DNA of 43,286 bases, taken from positions 1 to 43,286 of the forward strand of contig NZ_JAMXIC010000033.1 of the NCBI RefSeq assembly GCF_027587375.1, in the 5' to 3' direction. The notes under the pieces are model-generated. The model saw only the letters and a list, made by a program, of their open reading frames with translations. It was not told where the DNA came from and made no database searches. Below, in pieces: positions 23,262-30,883 of the stretch. A program made the position numbers and the translations under genes. The DNA is from Arthrobacter sp. B2a2-09 (GTDB taxonomy: Bacteria; Actinomycetota; Actinomycetes; Actinomycetales; Micrococcaceae). Positions within the stretch are counted from its first letter, which is position 1. Every line of letters starts with the position of its first letter.

Positions 23262-23703
23262 TGAAGCGGCCCGCCGCAAGCCGACGAACCGCCGGCCCCG
23301 GGACATCCTGCTGCGACTGCTTGTGGCGGCAGCCCTCGTCATCGACGCCGTGGTGCACTTCGATCTTGCCCCGGGCTACCAGTTGGGCGCCCCTGGCGGA
23401 ATCGGGCAAGGCAATCTGTTCCGCATTGAGGCCGCCGCCGCAATCCTCGTTGGCCTGTATGTCCTGGTCCGCGGCAGTAGGCCGGCCTACGCGGCCGCAT
23501 TGGTCGTCGCTGGAAGCGCTTTGATAGCGGTCCTCCTCTACCGCTATGTCGACATACCTGCCATAGGTCCGATCCCTTCCATGTACGAGCCGGTATGGTT
23601 TTTCGAGAAGTCCCTCAGCGCAGTCGCCGAGGGGCTGGGCGCGGTCCTGGCAGGCGTCGGCTACCTCAGGCAACGCAGCAGCGCCCGCCAACGCCGCCGC
23701 TAA
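23251..23703 (+). CDS. Small multi-pass membrane protein of unknown function
   Basis: A 150-residue protein with about four predicted transmembrane stretches (residues 19-38, 58-75, 79-98 and 120-140) between an Arg/Lys-rich N-terminus and C-terminus, so both ends probably face the cytoplasm. No enzymatic motif is visible; two histidine/aspartate positions near the start of the first loop (AVVHFDLAPGYQLG) might be functional. It follows the cupredoxin lipoprotein after 54 bases that consist of the tandem start-site repeats and is probably co-transcribed with it. The ATG at 23251 lies in the last repeat unit; an in-frame GTG start at 23215 is possible. Function is unassigned. Confidence 0.75.
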   Translation: MSTREAARRKPTNRRPRDILLRLLVAAALVIDAVVHFDLAPGYQLGAPGGIGQGNLFRIEAAAAILVGLYVLVRGSRPAYAAALVVAGSALIAVLLYRYVDIPAIGPIPSMYEPVWFFEKSLSAVAEGLGAVLAGVGYLRQRSSARQRRR

Positions 23704-23759
23704 ACGTCCGCGCCGCCGGAAGGCACGCGCCGCCGGAAGCCGCTAAACGTCCGCGCCGC
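23697..23759. repeat. Short direct repeat after the membrane-protein gene
   Basis: A 20-base unit occurs at 23697-23716 and again at 23740-23759, a period of 43 bases. A related CGCCGCCGGAAG repeat lies between. The first copy contains the stop codon of the membrane-protein gene. It is probably a recent slippage or duplication event. Confidence 0.8.
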
Positions 23760-23788
23760 ACCGGCGTCGACGCCTGGTTCTGATGTCT

Positions 23789-23940
23789 GGACATGTCCCA
23801 AACGTGGACTCTGAAACGGCGCAATAGACGCAGCGCCAATACCCTTGACCCGCGCAACGCTCCTGCTATCATCAGTAAAGCAGTATGTCCTATCAAGCGA
23901 ACATGAGCGGACATGCTTGCAACTTCCGGGACAGTCCCGG
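23789..23940. promoter_or_regulatory. Promoter and candidate operators of the GntR-iolB operon
   Basis: A -35 TTGACC (23845-23850) and a -10 TATCAT (23867-23872), 16 bases apart, form a plausible promoter. Around it lie a perfect palindrome GGACATGTCC (23789-23798), an ATGTCC/GGACAT pair (23885-23890 and 23909-23914) and a perfect dyad CCGGGAC-A-GTCCCGG (23926-23940). Operators over and just after the expected transcription start suggest repression, most simply by the GntR product itself. Confidence 0.5.
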
Positions 23941-23958
23941 AATGCGAGGGAGCATGCA

Positions 23959-24699
23959 ATGGCGAATCAACTTGGCCTCACTATCGACCGTTCTTCCCCT
24001 GTGCCGTTGTACCACCAGGTGGTCCAGGGCATCGAGGCCGCCATCCACAGCGGAGTCTTGGAGCCCGGCAGCCGCTTGGACAACGAAATAGACCTCGCCG
24101 CCCAGCTCAACCTGTCCCGGCCCACCATGCGCAAGGCCATGGACGAACTCGTCCGCTCAGGCCTGTTGGTCCGCAAGCGCGGCGTCGGCACACAGGTGGT
24201 GTCGAGCCAGGTCCGCCGGCCCCTGGAGCTTTCCAGTCTCTACGACGATCTGACGAACAACGGCAAGAAGCCCACAACGCAGGTCCTCAGCTTCTCGCAC
24301 ATGGAAGCCGACGAAGCCACGCTGACCGCCCTCCAGCTTCCGGCCGGTTCCAAGGTCTACCACTTCACCCGCCTGCGCAAAGTGGGCGGCAAGCCGCTGG
24401 CGCTCATGGAGAACTGGGTCCGCGACGACATCGCCACCATGGACGAGTCCATGCTGGCTGCGGAAGGCCTCTACGCCATCCTCCGCCGCGGCGGCGTCAA
24501 CTTCCGCCTCGCTTCGCAGCGGATCGGCGCCATGATCGCCAACGACTACCAGGCACCGCTCTTGGAGGCGGAGGTCGGCTCGGCTTTGGTCACCATGGAA
24601 CGCACCGCCGTCGACGACACCGGACGCATGGTAGAGACCGGCCACCACGTCTACCGGGCCGATTCCTACAGCTTTGAAATGACACTCGTACAGCGCTAA
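23959..24699 (+). CDS. GntR-family (HutC/UTRA subfamily) transcriptional regulator
   Basis: A 246-residue regulator. The N-terminal winged helix lies at about residues 14-80 (PLYHQVVQGIEAAIHSG, LNLSRPTMRKAMDELVRSGLL), followed by a UTRA ligand-binding domain. The frame extends to 23845, but the ATG at 23959 has GGGAG seven bases upstream. It lies 17 bases before iolB and in the same direction, so it probably controls inositol catabolism like the GntR-type IolR known in Corynebacterium. Several GGACAT(A/G) sites in its own promoter suggest autoregulation. Confidence 0.88.
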   Translation: MANQLGLTIDRSSPVPLYHQVVQGIEAAIHSGVLEPGSRLDNEIDLAAQLNLSRPTMRKAMDELVRSGLLVRKRGVGTQVVSSQVRRPLELSSLYDDLTNNGKKPTTQVLSFSHMEADEATLTALQLPAGSKVYHFTRLRKVGGKPLALMENWVRDDIATMDESMLAAEGLYAILRRGGVNFRLASQRIGAMIANDYQAPLLEAEVGSALVTMERTAVDDTGRMVETGHHVYRADSYSFEMTLVQR

Positions 24700-24716
24700 C
24701 GCAAGGACATAACTTC

Positions 24717-25616
24717 ATGGCCAACTGGGTCTATCCACTGGGAACCGCCAACGACGGCGATTGGGACATCTCACTCGGAACCTCCGATTCCGCGTTGACC
24801 GTGGACGGTTGGGCCCACACGGGGCTCAAGGTCGCCACGCTCGCCGCGGGCACCGCCGTCGAGCTCCCCGCCGCAGCGGAAGAGCGGATCGTTGTGCCGC
24901 TCAACGGCGCCTTTACAGTGACGGTCGACGACGTCGAGTATCCCCTTGCGGGGCGGGCGTCGGTTTTCCATGGCCCCAGCGATGTCCTGTATTCCGGCAC
25001 GAACGCTGCCGTCACCATCAGTTCGCCCGACGGCGGCCGCGTCGCTGTAGCGACTGCCCCGGCCAACGCGTCGTACCCCACCAGGCTAGTGACCGCCGCG
25101 GAAACCCCTGTGGAGCTGCGCGGAGCAGGCAATTGCTCCCGCCAGGTCCACAACTTCGGCACTCCAGCCGCCCTCGAGGCCGACCGTTTCATCGTCTGCG
25201 AAGTGCTCACCCCCGCGGGCAACTGGTCCTCCTATCCCCCGCACAAGCATGACGAGGAAAAGGACGGCGAAACGCAGCTCGAGGAGATCTACTACTTCGA
25301 GACCCGCGTGGCTGACGGCTCCGGCGCCCCTGACTCCGCACATGCAGACGCGATCGGCTACCAGCGCGTCTACGCCTCCGATGAGCGCCCGATCGATGTG
25401 GCCGCGGAGGTTCGTACGGGCGACGTCGTACTTGTTCCGTATGGTTGGCACGGCCCCGCCATGGCCGCTCCCGGTTACGACTTGTACTACCTGAACGTCA
25501 TGGCCGGCCCGGGACCCGTGCGCGAATGGCTCATCAGCGACGACCCCCACCACGGGTGGGTGCGGCAGAGCTGGGATGGACAGGACATCGACCCCCGCTT
25601 GCCGTTCGGCGCCTAA
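24717..25616 (+). CDS. iolB: 5-deoxy-glucuronate isomerase
   Basis: A 299-residue bicupin of the IolB family. The metal-binding motif PPHKHDEE (H176, H178) followed by LEEIYYF and the later GWHG are the family signatures. The enzyme converts 5-deoxy-D-glucuronate to 2-deoxy-5-keto-D-gluconate in the myo-inositol pathway, in the cytoplasm. AAGGAC precedes the ATG. It is alone with its GntR regulator here; iolA, iolC, iolD and a certain iolE are not found within the window, so the rest of the pathway must lie elsewhere or beyond the right edge. Confidence 0.93.
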   Translation: MANWVYPLGTANDGDWDISLGTSDSALTVDGWAHTGLKVATLAAGTAVELPAAAEERIVVPLNGAFTVTVDDVEYPLAGRASVFHGPSDVLYSGTNAAVTISSPDGGRVAVATAPANASYPTRLVTAAETPVELRGAGNCSRQVHNFGTPAALEADRFIVCEVLTPAGNWSSYPPHKHDEEKDGETQLEEIYYFETRVADGSGAPDSAHADAIGYQRVYASDERPIDVAAEVRTGDVVLVPYGWHGPAMAAPGYDLYYLNVMAGPGPVREWLISDDPHHGWVRQSWDGQDIDPRLPFGA

Positions 25617-25628
25617 GTCGTTCGCACA

Positions 25629-25694
25629 CCCAACTGACTAACAGTTGTTGTCGTTTTGGGCCGTCAAAACGACAACAACTGCGAGTCAGTTGGG
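25629..25694. repeat. 66-bp palindromic intergenic repeat, copy 3
   Basis: Same family as at 16751 and 20557, with 28 of 30 stem positions paired and a six-base loop. It sits between the convergent stops of iolB (25616) and the dehydrogenase gene (25716), 12 and 21 bases from them. Stem position 16/51 is G-C here and T-A in copy 2, a compensatory change. Confidence 0.88.
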
Positions 25695-25715
25695 GCCCCT
25701 AATCGCCTAACTGGC

Positions 25716-26747
25716 CTAGGCCGTCACCAGCGCTACCCTGACCGGGACCCCGCTTGCCAGCGACTCCTGCGCTGCATCCGCCACGCGGGAAGCCGCGACG
25801 GCGTCCTCTGGGGTGCACGGGTTTTCCCGCTGGCCCAGGACCAGTTCAACGAAGGCTGCCATTTCCGAGCGGTAGGCCTGGTCGAAGCGTTCGGCGAAGG
25901 TCTTGTGGGGTTCTCCGGAGGGGAAGGCGATCCCTGCTTCGGCTGATTCCATGGCTGTCTTGTCGTCCAGGCCAACCATGAGGGAACGTTTGGAGCCCTG
26001 GATTTCGAGGCGGACGTCGTGCCCCGCACCGTTGTAGCGGGTTGCCGAGACTGTGCCAACCGTCCCGTCGTCGAACGTGATCAAAGCCAAGGCCGTATCC
26101 ACATCGCCCACTTCGCCGATGGCGGGATCACCATTGTTCGACCCCTTGGCATAGACTTCCACGATTTCGCGGCCAGTCAGCCAGCGCAGGATGTCGAAGT
26201 CATGGACCGAGCAATCGCGGAACAGCCCGCCGGACGTTGCCAGGAACTCCACGGGCGGCGGAGCCATATCGCAGGTGACTGCGCGCAGCGAGTGGATCCA
26301 GCCGAGCTCCCCCGCTTGGTAGGCTCGCCTGGCCTCAAGGTAGCCGGCATCGAAGCGACGCTGGTGCCCGATCTGCACCACACCATCGTTGGCGCGGATG
26401 TGTTCCAAGACCGGCAGCGAATCGGCCACATTCATGGCCACGGGCTTCTCGCAGAACACCGGGATACCGGCGTCCACTCCCGCGCGGATCAGTTCCGGGT
26501 GCGTGCCCGTTCCGGTCGCGATCACCAGCCCATCCACTCCGGAGGCGATCAAAGCCTCCACCGACGGCAGGAACTGAGCGCCGAGCCCGGCGGCCACCCG
26601 ACGGGCGTGTTCTTCAGCCACGTCCGTGAGCCGCAACTCCACGTTGATGCCCTGAGCATTCAATTCCCCGTTGAGGGCGGCGATGTTGTTGGCGTGCATC
26701 ACGCCGATCCGCCCTACTCCAACCAGCCCGAGAACGACGTCCTTCAT
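25716..26747 (-). CDS. Gfo/Idh/MocA dehydrogenase, probable inositol 2-dehydrogenase (IolG-like)
   Basis: A 343-residue NAD(P)-dependent dehydrogenase. The Rossmann motif GVGRIG is at residues 10-15. The catalytic set matches inositol dehydrogenase: K101 (CEKP), D178 and H182 (RDCSVHDFDILRW). It would oxidise myo-inositol or a stereoisomer at one carbon to the inosose. GGAGGT lies six bases before the ATG, which overlaps the upstream TIM-barrel gene by four bases. It is the last gene of the long leftward operon and converges with iolB. Of the six paralogues in this window it best keeps the IolG active-site pattern together with the HDFDxxRW context. Confidence 0.87.
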   Translation of the reverse strand: MKDVVLGLVGVGRIGVMHANNIAALNGELNAQGINVELRLTDVAEEHARRVAAGLGAQFLPSVEALIASGVDGLVIATGTGTHPELIRAGVDAGIPVFCEKPVAMNVADSLPVLEHIRANDGVVQIGHQRRFDAGYLEARRAYQAGELGWIHSLRAVTCDMAPPPVEFLATSGGLFRDCSVHDFDILRWLTGREIVEVYAKGSNNGDPAIGEVGDVDTALALITFDDGTVGTVSATRYNGAGHDVRLEIQGSKRSLMVGLDDKTAMESAEAGIAFPSGEPHKTFAERFDQAYRSEMAAFVELVLGQRENPCTPEDAVAASRVADAAQESLASGVPVRVALVTA

Positions 26748-27577
26748 AGTGCTACCTCCGTTGAAAAAGCTGTTGCGTCCTGACCCAGGCCATCGTGAAC
26801 CGTGTCGGCCTCAAGCGTGAACGCCCGGCGGAACGCCTCGAGCGCCTCCATGCTGTCTCCGCTGGCCCATGCCTCCATGCCGACGGTGCCTTCATAGCCC
26901 GCAGCCACGAGCGCCCGGGCCACGGCCGAGTAGTTGATTTCGCCGGTGCCGGGCTCGCGGCGGCCCGGGACGTCCGCCACCTGGATCTCGCCGATGTGCG
27001 GCAAGGCGGTGCGGACCAGCTCAATGAGGTTCCCCTCCCCCAATTGTGCGTGGTAGAGGTCCAGCATCATCTTCACGTTCGGGTGTCCGGCCGCCTCCAC
27101 CAGCACCAAAGTGTCCTTGGCACGGGCCAGCGGAATTCCGGGGTGATCCAGCAGAGTGTTGAGGTTTTCGAGGCAGAACGTCAGTCCGTGCTTTTCCCCG
27201 AGCGCGCCAAGGCGCTCCAGGGTTCGGGCGCCCGTGATCCACATGCTGCCGTTGGACCGGTAAACGGGTCGGGCTGCTTTGCCGTCGATCAGTTCCGCCG
27301 AGTGCACCACCATGCGGCTGACGCCGAGTTCCAAAGCAGTCGGAATCAGCGTCTCAGCGGTCTTCACGACGTCATCGGCAGTGTCCGCGTCAACCAGGCT
27401 CCCCGAGGTGTATCCGGTCATGGAGGAAAAGACCGCGCCGCTCGCCTTGAGTGCCGCAATGTCCTTGCTCCTCGAGTCCCAGAGTTCGACGTCGAAACCG
27501 GCCTCGTGGATCCGATGTACCCGTTCGATGAACGGCAGCTGCGTGAAGACCATCTCCGCACAAACGGCCAGCCGCAT
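26744..27577 (-). CDS. TIM-barrel isomerase of the hydroxypyruvate isomerase (Hyi) family
   Basis: A 277-residue xylose-isomerase-like TIM barrel. Metal and substrate residues typical of Hyi are visible: E137 (LENLN..DHPG), D173 and H176 (MLDLYHAQ), Q199 (EIQVADVPGRREPGTGEINY) and E235 (VGMEAW). In E. coli this family isomerises hydroxypyruvate and tartronate semialdehyde, and relatives in inositol clusters (IolH, IolI) act on inososes or related ketoses. Its start overlaps the upstream dehydrogenase stop by one base (TGATG), and its end overlaps the downstream dehydrogenase start, so the three are translationally coupled. Confidence 0.86.
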   Translation of the reverse strand: MRLAVCAEMVFTQLPFIERVHRIHEAGFDVELWDSRSKDIAALKASGAVFSSMTGYTSGSLVDADTADDVVKTAETLIPTALELGVSRMVVHSAELIDGKAARPVYRSNGSMWITGARTLERLGALGEKHGLTFCLENLNTLLDHPGIPLARAKDTLVLVEAAGHPNVKMMLDLYHAQLGEGNLIELVRTALPHIGEIQVADVPGRREPGTGEINYSAVARALVAAGYEGTVGMEAWASGDSMEALEAFRRAFTLEADTVHDGLGQDATAFSTEVAL

Positions 27578-28698
27578 CAGACACCGGCCTTGCTGTTGCT
27601 CGAAACGGCGCTGTTGCTCGAAACGGCGGGTACCGCCACCGGTCCGCCTTGCTGGACCGACTCGATACAGGCCAACGCCATCGCGAGGGCGCGCCGCGCG
27701 TCAGCGGCCCCAGGGGTGAGGGTGAAAGCGCCCGACGGCCGCTGCGTGCCATCGCGGCGTGCGCGGACTGCTGCCGCGAAGTCCGCGAGTTCATCGGTGT
27801 AGGCATCGCGGAACAGTTCGACGTTGAGCCTCGGAGTCTCGGCGGAAAGGCCCTCTGCGGTGTATCGCAGGGCAGCCGTTTCAGTGGGCCGTCCGGCCTG
27901 CACCATGCCCTTGGAGCCGAAGACTTCGCCCCTGACGTCGTAGCCGTACAGCGCGCTGAAGTTAGCTTCGGCCACCGCCAAAGCTCCATTGCTGTAGCGG
28001 ATGGTGACCACGGCGGTGTCCAGGAATCCCTGGTCACGCAGGCCCGGTTCCACCAAGGCGTCCGCGACAGCGTAGACCTCCACCGGCTCGGCGCCTTCGT
28101 TGAACCAGTTCAGCGTGTCGAAATCGTGGATGAGGGTTTCCAGGAAGATCGTCCAGGCCGGAATCCTGGCTGCATGTCCGATGCTCCCGGTGCCCGGATC
28201 CCTTGTCAATGAACGCAAGAGCTGCGGCTCCCCAACAATTCCTCCGGCCAGGTCCTTCTTGGCCGCTTGGAAGTCCGTGGCATAGCGGCGGTTGAAGCCG
28301 ATCTGGAAATGTACCCCCGCCGCATCGACGGCGAAGAGCGCGGCGTCGAGCTCTTCGAGGCTCTGCGCGGCAGGCTTCTCGCAGAACACGTGCTTGCCTG
28401 CGGCGGCGGCCTGGGCAATCAGGGAAGCGTGGAAGCGGGCCGGGCTGGCAATGATCACGGCGTCGATGTCCGGATCGGCCATGATGTCGGCGGCGTCTGC
28501 GGTGACCTTCGCCGTACCAAGCTGGGCAGCCACGGACGCTGCGGAGTCCACGTTGGGATCGGCGACGGCGGCCAGGACCGCACCGGGAACCCTGCGGGCT
28601 ATGCTTTCGCCATGGAACGCTCCCATCCAGCCGGAGCCTATGAGGCCAATCCGCACGGGAGTGGGAAATCCGGCTGAATGCTGTTCGATGTAGGCCAT
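27577..28698 (-). CDS. Gfo/Idh/MocA dehydrogenase with E-H variant active site
   Basis: A 373-residue dehydrogenase. The NAD motif is GLIGSGWMG near residue 18, the catalytic lysine is K108 (CEKPAAQ), and the position that is usually Asp in inositol dehydrogenases is E187, with H191 following (FLETLIHDFD). The substrate is unknown; the gene sits among polyol genes, so a sugar or inositol isomer is likely. AAAGGA precedes the ATG. The C-terminus carries a short duplicated SNSAVSSNS stretch caused by an 18-base tandem repeat. It is coupled to the Hyi-like gene. Confidence 0.85.
   Translation of the reverse strand: MAYIEQHSAGFPTPVRIGLIGSGWMGAFHGESIARRVPGAVLAAVADPNVDSAASVAAQLGTAKVTADAADIMADPDIDAVIIASPARFHASLIAQAAAAGKHVFCEKPAAQSLEELDAALFAVDAAGVHFQIGFNRRYATDFQAAKKDLAGGIVGEPQLLRSLTRDPGTGSIGHAARIPAWTIFLETLIHDFDTLNWFNEGAEPVEVYAVADALVEPGLRDQGFLDTAVVTIRYSNGALAVAEANFSALYGYDVRGEVFGSKGMVQAGRPTETAALRYTAEGLSAETPRLNVELFRDAYTDELADFAAAVRARRDGTQRPSGAFTLTPGAADARRALAMALACIESVQQGGPVAVPAVSSNSAVSSNSKAGV
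27594..27632. repeat. 18-base tandem duplication in the dehydrogenase C-terminus
   Basis: An 18-base unit (CTGTTGCTCGAAACGGCG) is present twice in direct succession. It is in frame and adds six residues to the tail of the dehydrogenase at 27577-28698, so it probably does not disturb the enzyme core. Confidence 0.8.
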
Positions 28699-28733
28699 GG
28701 GCCCGTCCTTTCGATAGTCAGTACAACAATTGC

Positions 28734-29777
28734 TCAGGCGGGCGCGTTGCCTTCGCCCGGGAATTCAATGCCCACTTGGCGGCGGATCTCATCGGCAACT
28801 TCCATCGTCCGAATGGAGGAGGCGAGGGGCCGTTGTTGGGTTTCAGTCTCACCGGCGGCGACGGCGCGGGCCACCGCTGCGGCTTCGTAGTGCAAGCCTT
28901 CTAAATGCCCGCCCGCCGCTTCGTTGTGGCGAAGTCGCGTGCCGTCCGGGAACCGGATCTCGAAACCTCCGGGCATGTTGAAGGGGCCATCGATGGTCAA
29001 CGTGGCCTCGGACCCGACAATCGTTGCCGCAGTAGGGGTGAAATTATGCAGGTGCGTATTCATCACGGCCTGGCTTCCGCCCGGGAATTGCATGATGGCG
29101 GAGAGCTGGGCGTTGACACCGGATTCGTGGGGCTGGCCGAAAGCGCTCAACCGTTCCGGCGGACCCAGGACCTCAGTGATGAGGGCCAGCGGGTAGGTGC
29201 CGAGGTCCAGCAGAGGCCCACCAGCCAGTGCGGGGTCGAAGATTCGGTGGCTGCGTTCGAAGTGCTCGCCATACTCTGCCAGGACCGTTGTCACGGTACC
29301 CAGCGTCCCGGCGTCGAGCACTTGCCGGATCACGTCGAACTTCGGAAGGAAGAAGCTCCACATGGCCTCGGACGCGAAGACGTCGGCTGCTTTGGCCCGC
29401 GCGGCGATATCCCGGGCCTGCGCAGCGTTCAGGCCGATCGGTTTTTCGATCAGGACGTGTTTGCCGGCGCCGATGGCGAGCACGGCGGCCCCGTGGTGGA
29501 AGTTGTGTGGCGTGCACACGTACACGATGTCTATGTCCGGAGCCGCAGCCAGCTCTTCGTAGCTCCCATAGGCGGCGGGCACGCCGAAGGCATCCGCGAA
29601 AGCTTTGGACCGGTCCAACGAACGGGAGCCGACGGCGGCGATCACTTGCGCTGAATGCGCCTGCACCGATTCCGTAAAGCGTTCGGCAATCCACCCCGGG
29701 CCCATGATCCCCCAGCGCAACGCCGGGGCTTCGCGCGAATCCGGAACGCGGGACACCGGAAGACCGGATGAAACCAT
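28734..29777 (-). CDS. Gfo/Idh/MocA dehydrogenase of the D-Y (dihydrodiol dehydrogenase-like) type
   Basis: A 347-residue dehydrogenase. After a leader of about 20 residues comes the NAD motif GIMGPGWIAERF, then K112 (IEKPIGLN). The active-site segment is LLDLGTYPL, with D191 and Y195 where IolG has Asp and His. This D-G-x-Y pattern is typical of relatives of trans-1,2-dihydrobenzenediol dehydrogenase and of glucose/xylose dehydrogenases rather than IolG. Its start overlaps the stop of the upstream paralogue by one base (TGATG). A sugar aldose or diol is a plausible substrate; none can be named. Confidence 0.86.
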   Translation of the reverse strand: MVSSGLPVSRVPDSREAPALRWGIMGPGWIAERFTESVQAHSAQVIAAVGSRSLDRSKAFADAFGVPAAYGSYEELAAAPDIDIVYVCTPHNFHHGAAVLAIGAGKHVLIEKPIGLNAAQARDIAARAKAADVFASEAMWSFFLPKFDVIRQVLDAGTLGTVTTVLAEYGEHFERSHRIFDPALAGGPLLDLGTYPLALITEVLGPPERLSAFGQPHESGVNAQLSAIMQFPGGSQAVMNTHLHNFTPTAATIVGSEATLTIDGPFNMPGGFEIRFPDGTRLRHNEAAGGHLEGLHYEAAAVARAVAAGETETQQRPLASSIRTMEVADEIRRQVGIEFPGEGNAPA

Positions 29778-30772
29778 CAGTAGACCACCTTCGTGTACGC
29801 TCCGTCGCTGTGGAGCGAACGGATCATGGCTTGGGCAAGCTGCGATGCCCTCAATCCGTCCTCACCCGTGGCGAGCGGCGCAGGCTCTCCCTTTTCGAGG
29901 GCTGAAATCCAGGCCTGAAGCTGCAAGCGGTAAGCGTCGGCGAAGCGTGGACGCCAGTCGGCAGGGATTTCGGAACTGCGCCTCCCCTCCTGCCGGACAT
30001 CGAGGGCAGCCGGTTCCGGGAGCGCCGCGGTGCCGAACTCTGACACGACCTCGCACCGGGTGGTGTAGCCATACTGCGCATTGAGGAAGAGTTCGAGGGT
30101 GGCCAGGGTGCCGTCGGCCGCGCGCAGAAGCATGAAGGCGGGATCCCGCAGATCACCGGTACTGTACCGGGAACTCCGCCCCGCTTGCCAGGACACCTCG
30201 GTGATAGGCGAGTCCAGCAGCCAGGGGATGATGTCGAGCTCGTGAATGGCCGAATTGGTGATGGCGGATTCCGAGCTCGTGCCCGGTCCCGCAGCTTCGG
30301 TCCGGCTAATGCAGTGGACCTGCAAAGGCTCGCCTTGCGTGCGCGCCCGGGTGGCTTCGCGCAGGGCGACATAGCCGGGATCGAAGCGCCTCATGAAGCC
30401 CATTGACAGCAGCCGGGCACCCGTTGCGGCCAGGAGGTCAGCTTCGGCCTCCACTACGTCGCGGCTTTCCAGGAGCGTGGGGGCCAACGGCTTTTCGCAT
30501 AGTACCGGGGTCATCGCTTCGAAGCATTCCAGCACCAGCCCCGCATGGGTGGAGTCATGGGAAGCGACGACGACGGCGTCAACGTCGCTGGAGTTGATCA
30601 GCTCGGAAGGGTCGGTGGTGATACGCGCGGATGGCGGCGCCGCGGCTGCCGCACGTCCGGCGTCGAGGTCTGCCACAAAAGTGACTTCGGCCCCGCTGAT
30701 AGTGGTGGAGAGGTTTCTGATGTGGTCTGCGCCCATAACGCCGGCGCCGATAACGCCTACCCGGATCGGCAT
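29777..30772 (-). CDS. Gfo/Idh/MocA dehydrogenase with N-H variant active site
   Basis: A 331-residue dehydrogenase. The NAD motif GVIGAGVMGADHI starts at residue 6, the lysine is K94 (CEKPLAPT), and the IolG Asp is replaced by N173, with H177 retained (ITNSAIHELD). It closely resembles the paralogue at 41569-42582 (MGADHI, GFMRRFD.), which keeps D173. The loss of the acid suggests altered or reduced catalysis, or another substrate. The frame opens at 30817, but the ATG at 30772 begins at the first beta strand. It follows the ABC importer genes and is coupled to the next dehydrogenase. Confidence 0.84.
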   Translation of the reverse strand: MPIRVGVIGAGVMGADHIRNLSTTISGAEVTFVADLDAGRAAAAAPPSARITTDPSELINSSDVDAVVVASHDSTHAGLVLECFEAMTPVLCEKPLAPTLLESRDVVEAEADLLAATGARLLSMGFMRRFDPGYVALREATRARTQGEPLQVHCISRTEAAGPGTSSESAITNSAIHELDIIPWLLDSPITEVSWQAGRSSRYSTGDLRDPAFMLLRAADGTLATLELFLNAQYGYTTRCEVVSEFGTAALPEPAALDVRQEGRRSSEIPADWRPRFADAYRLQLQAWISALEKGEPAPLATGEDGLRASQLAQAMIRSLHSDGAYTKVVY

Positions 30773-30883
30773 GTTGTCTTCCCGTCTACTACTTTGTTCA
30801 CATTCCCGCCGTGGCACGGCGAGCGGGGGCCCATCCGCTCTTCCGGGGGACCCCCGTCTCCGTCCGCACTGTCTCCCTGTGCG

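Noticed and set aside
22459..23691. Leftward 410-codon frame over the cupredoxin and membrane-protein genes
   Set aside because: It crosses three well-supported plus-strand genes and the tandem repeat, and has no recognisable domain.
16751..25694. The 66-bp repeats as CRISPR repeats
   Set aside because: The copies are single and kilobases apart, with no spacers and no cas genes.
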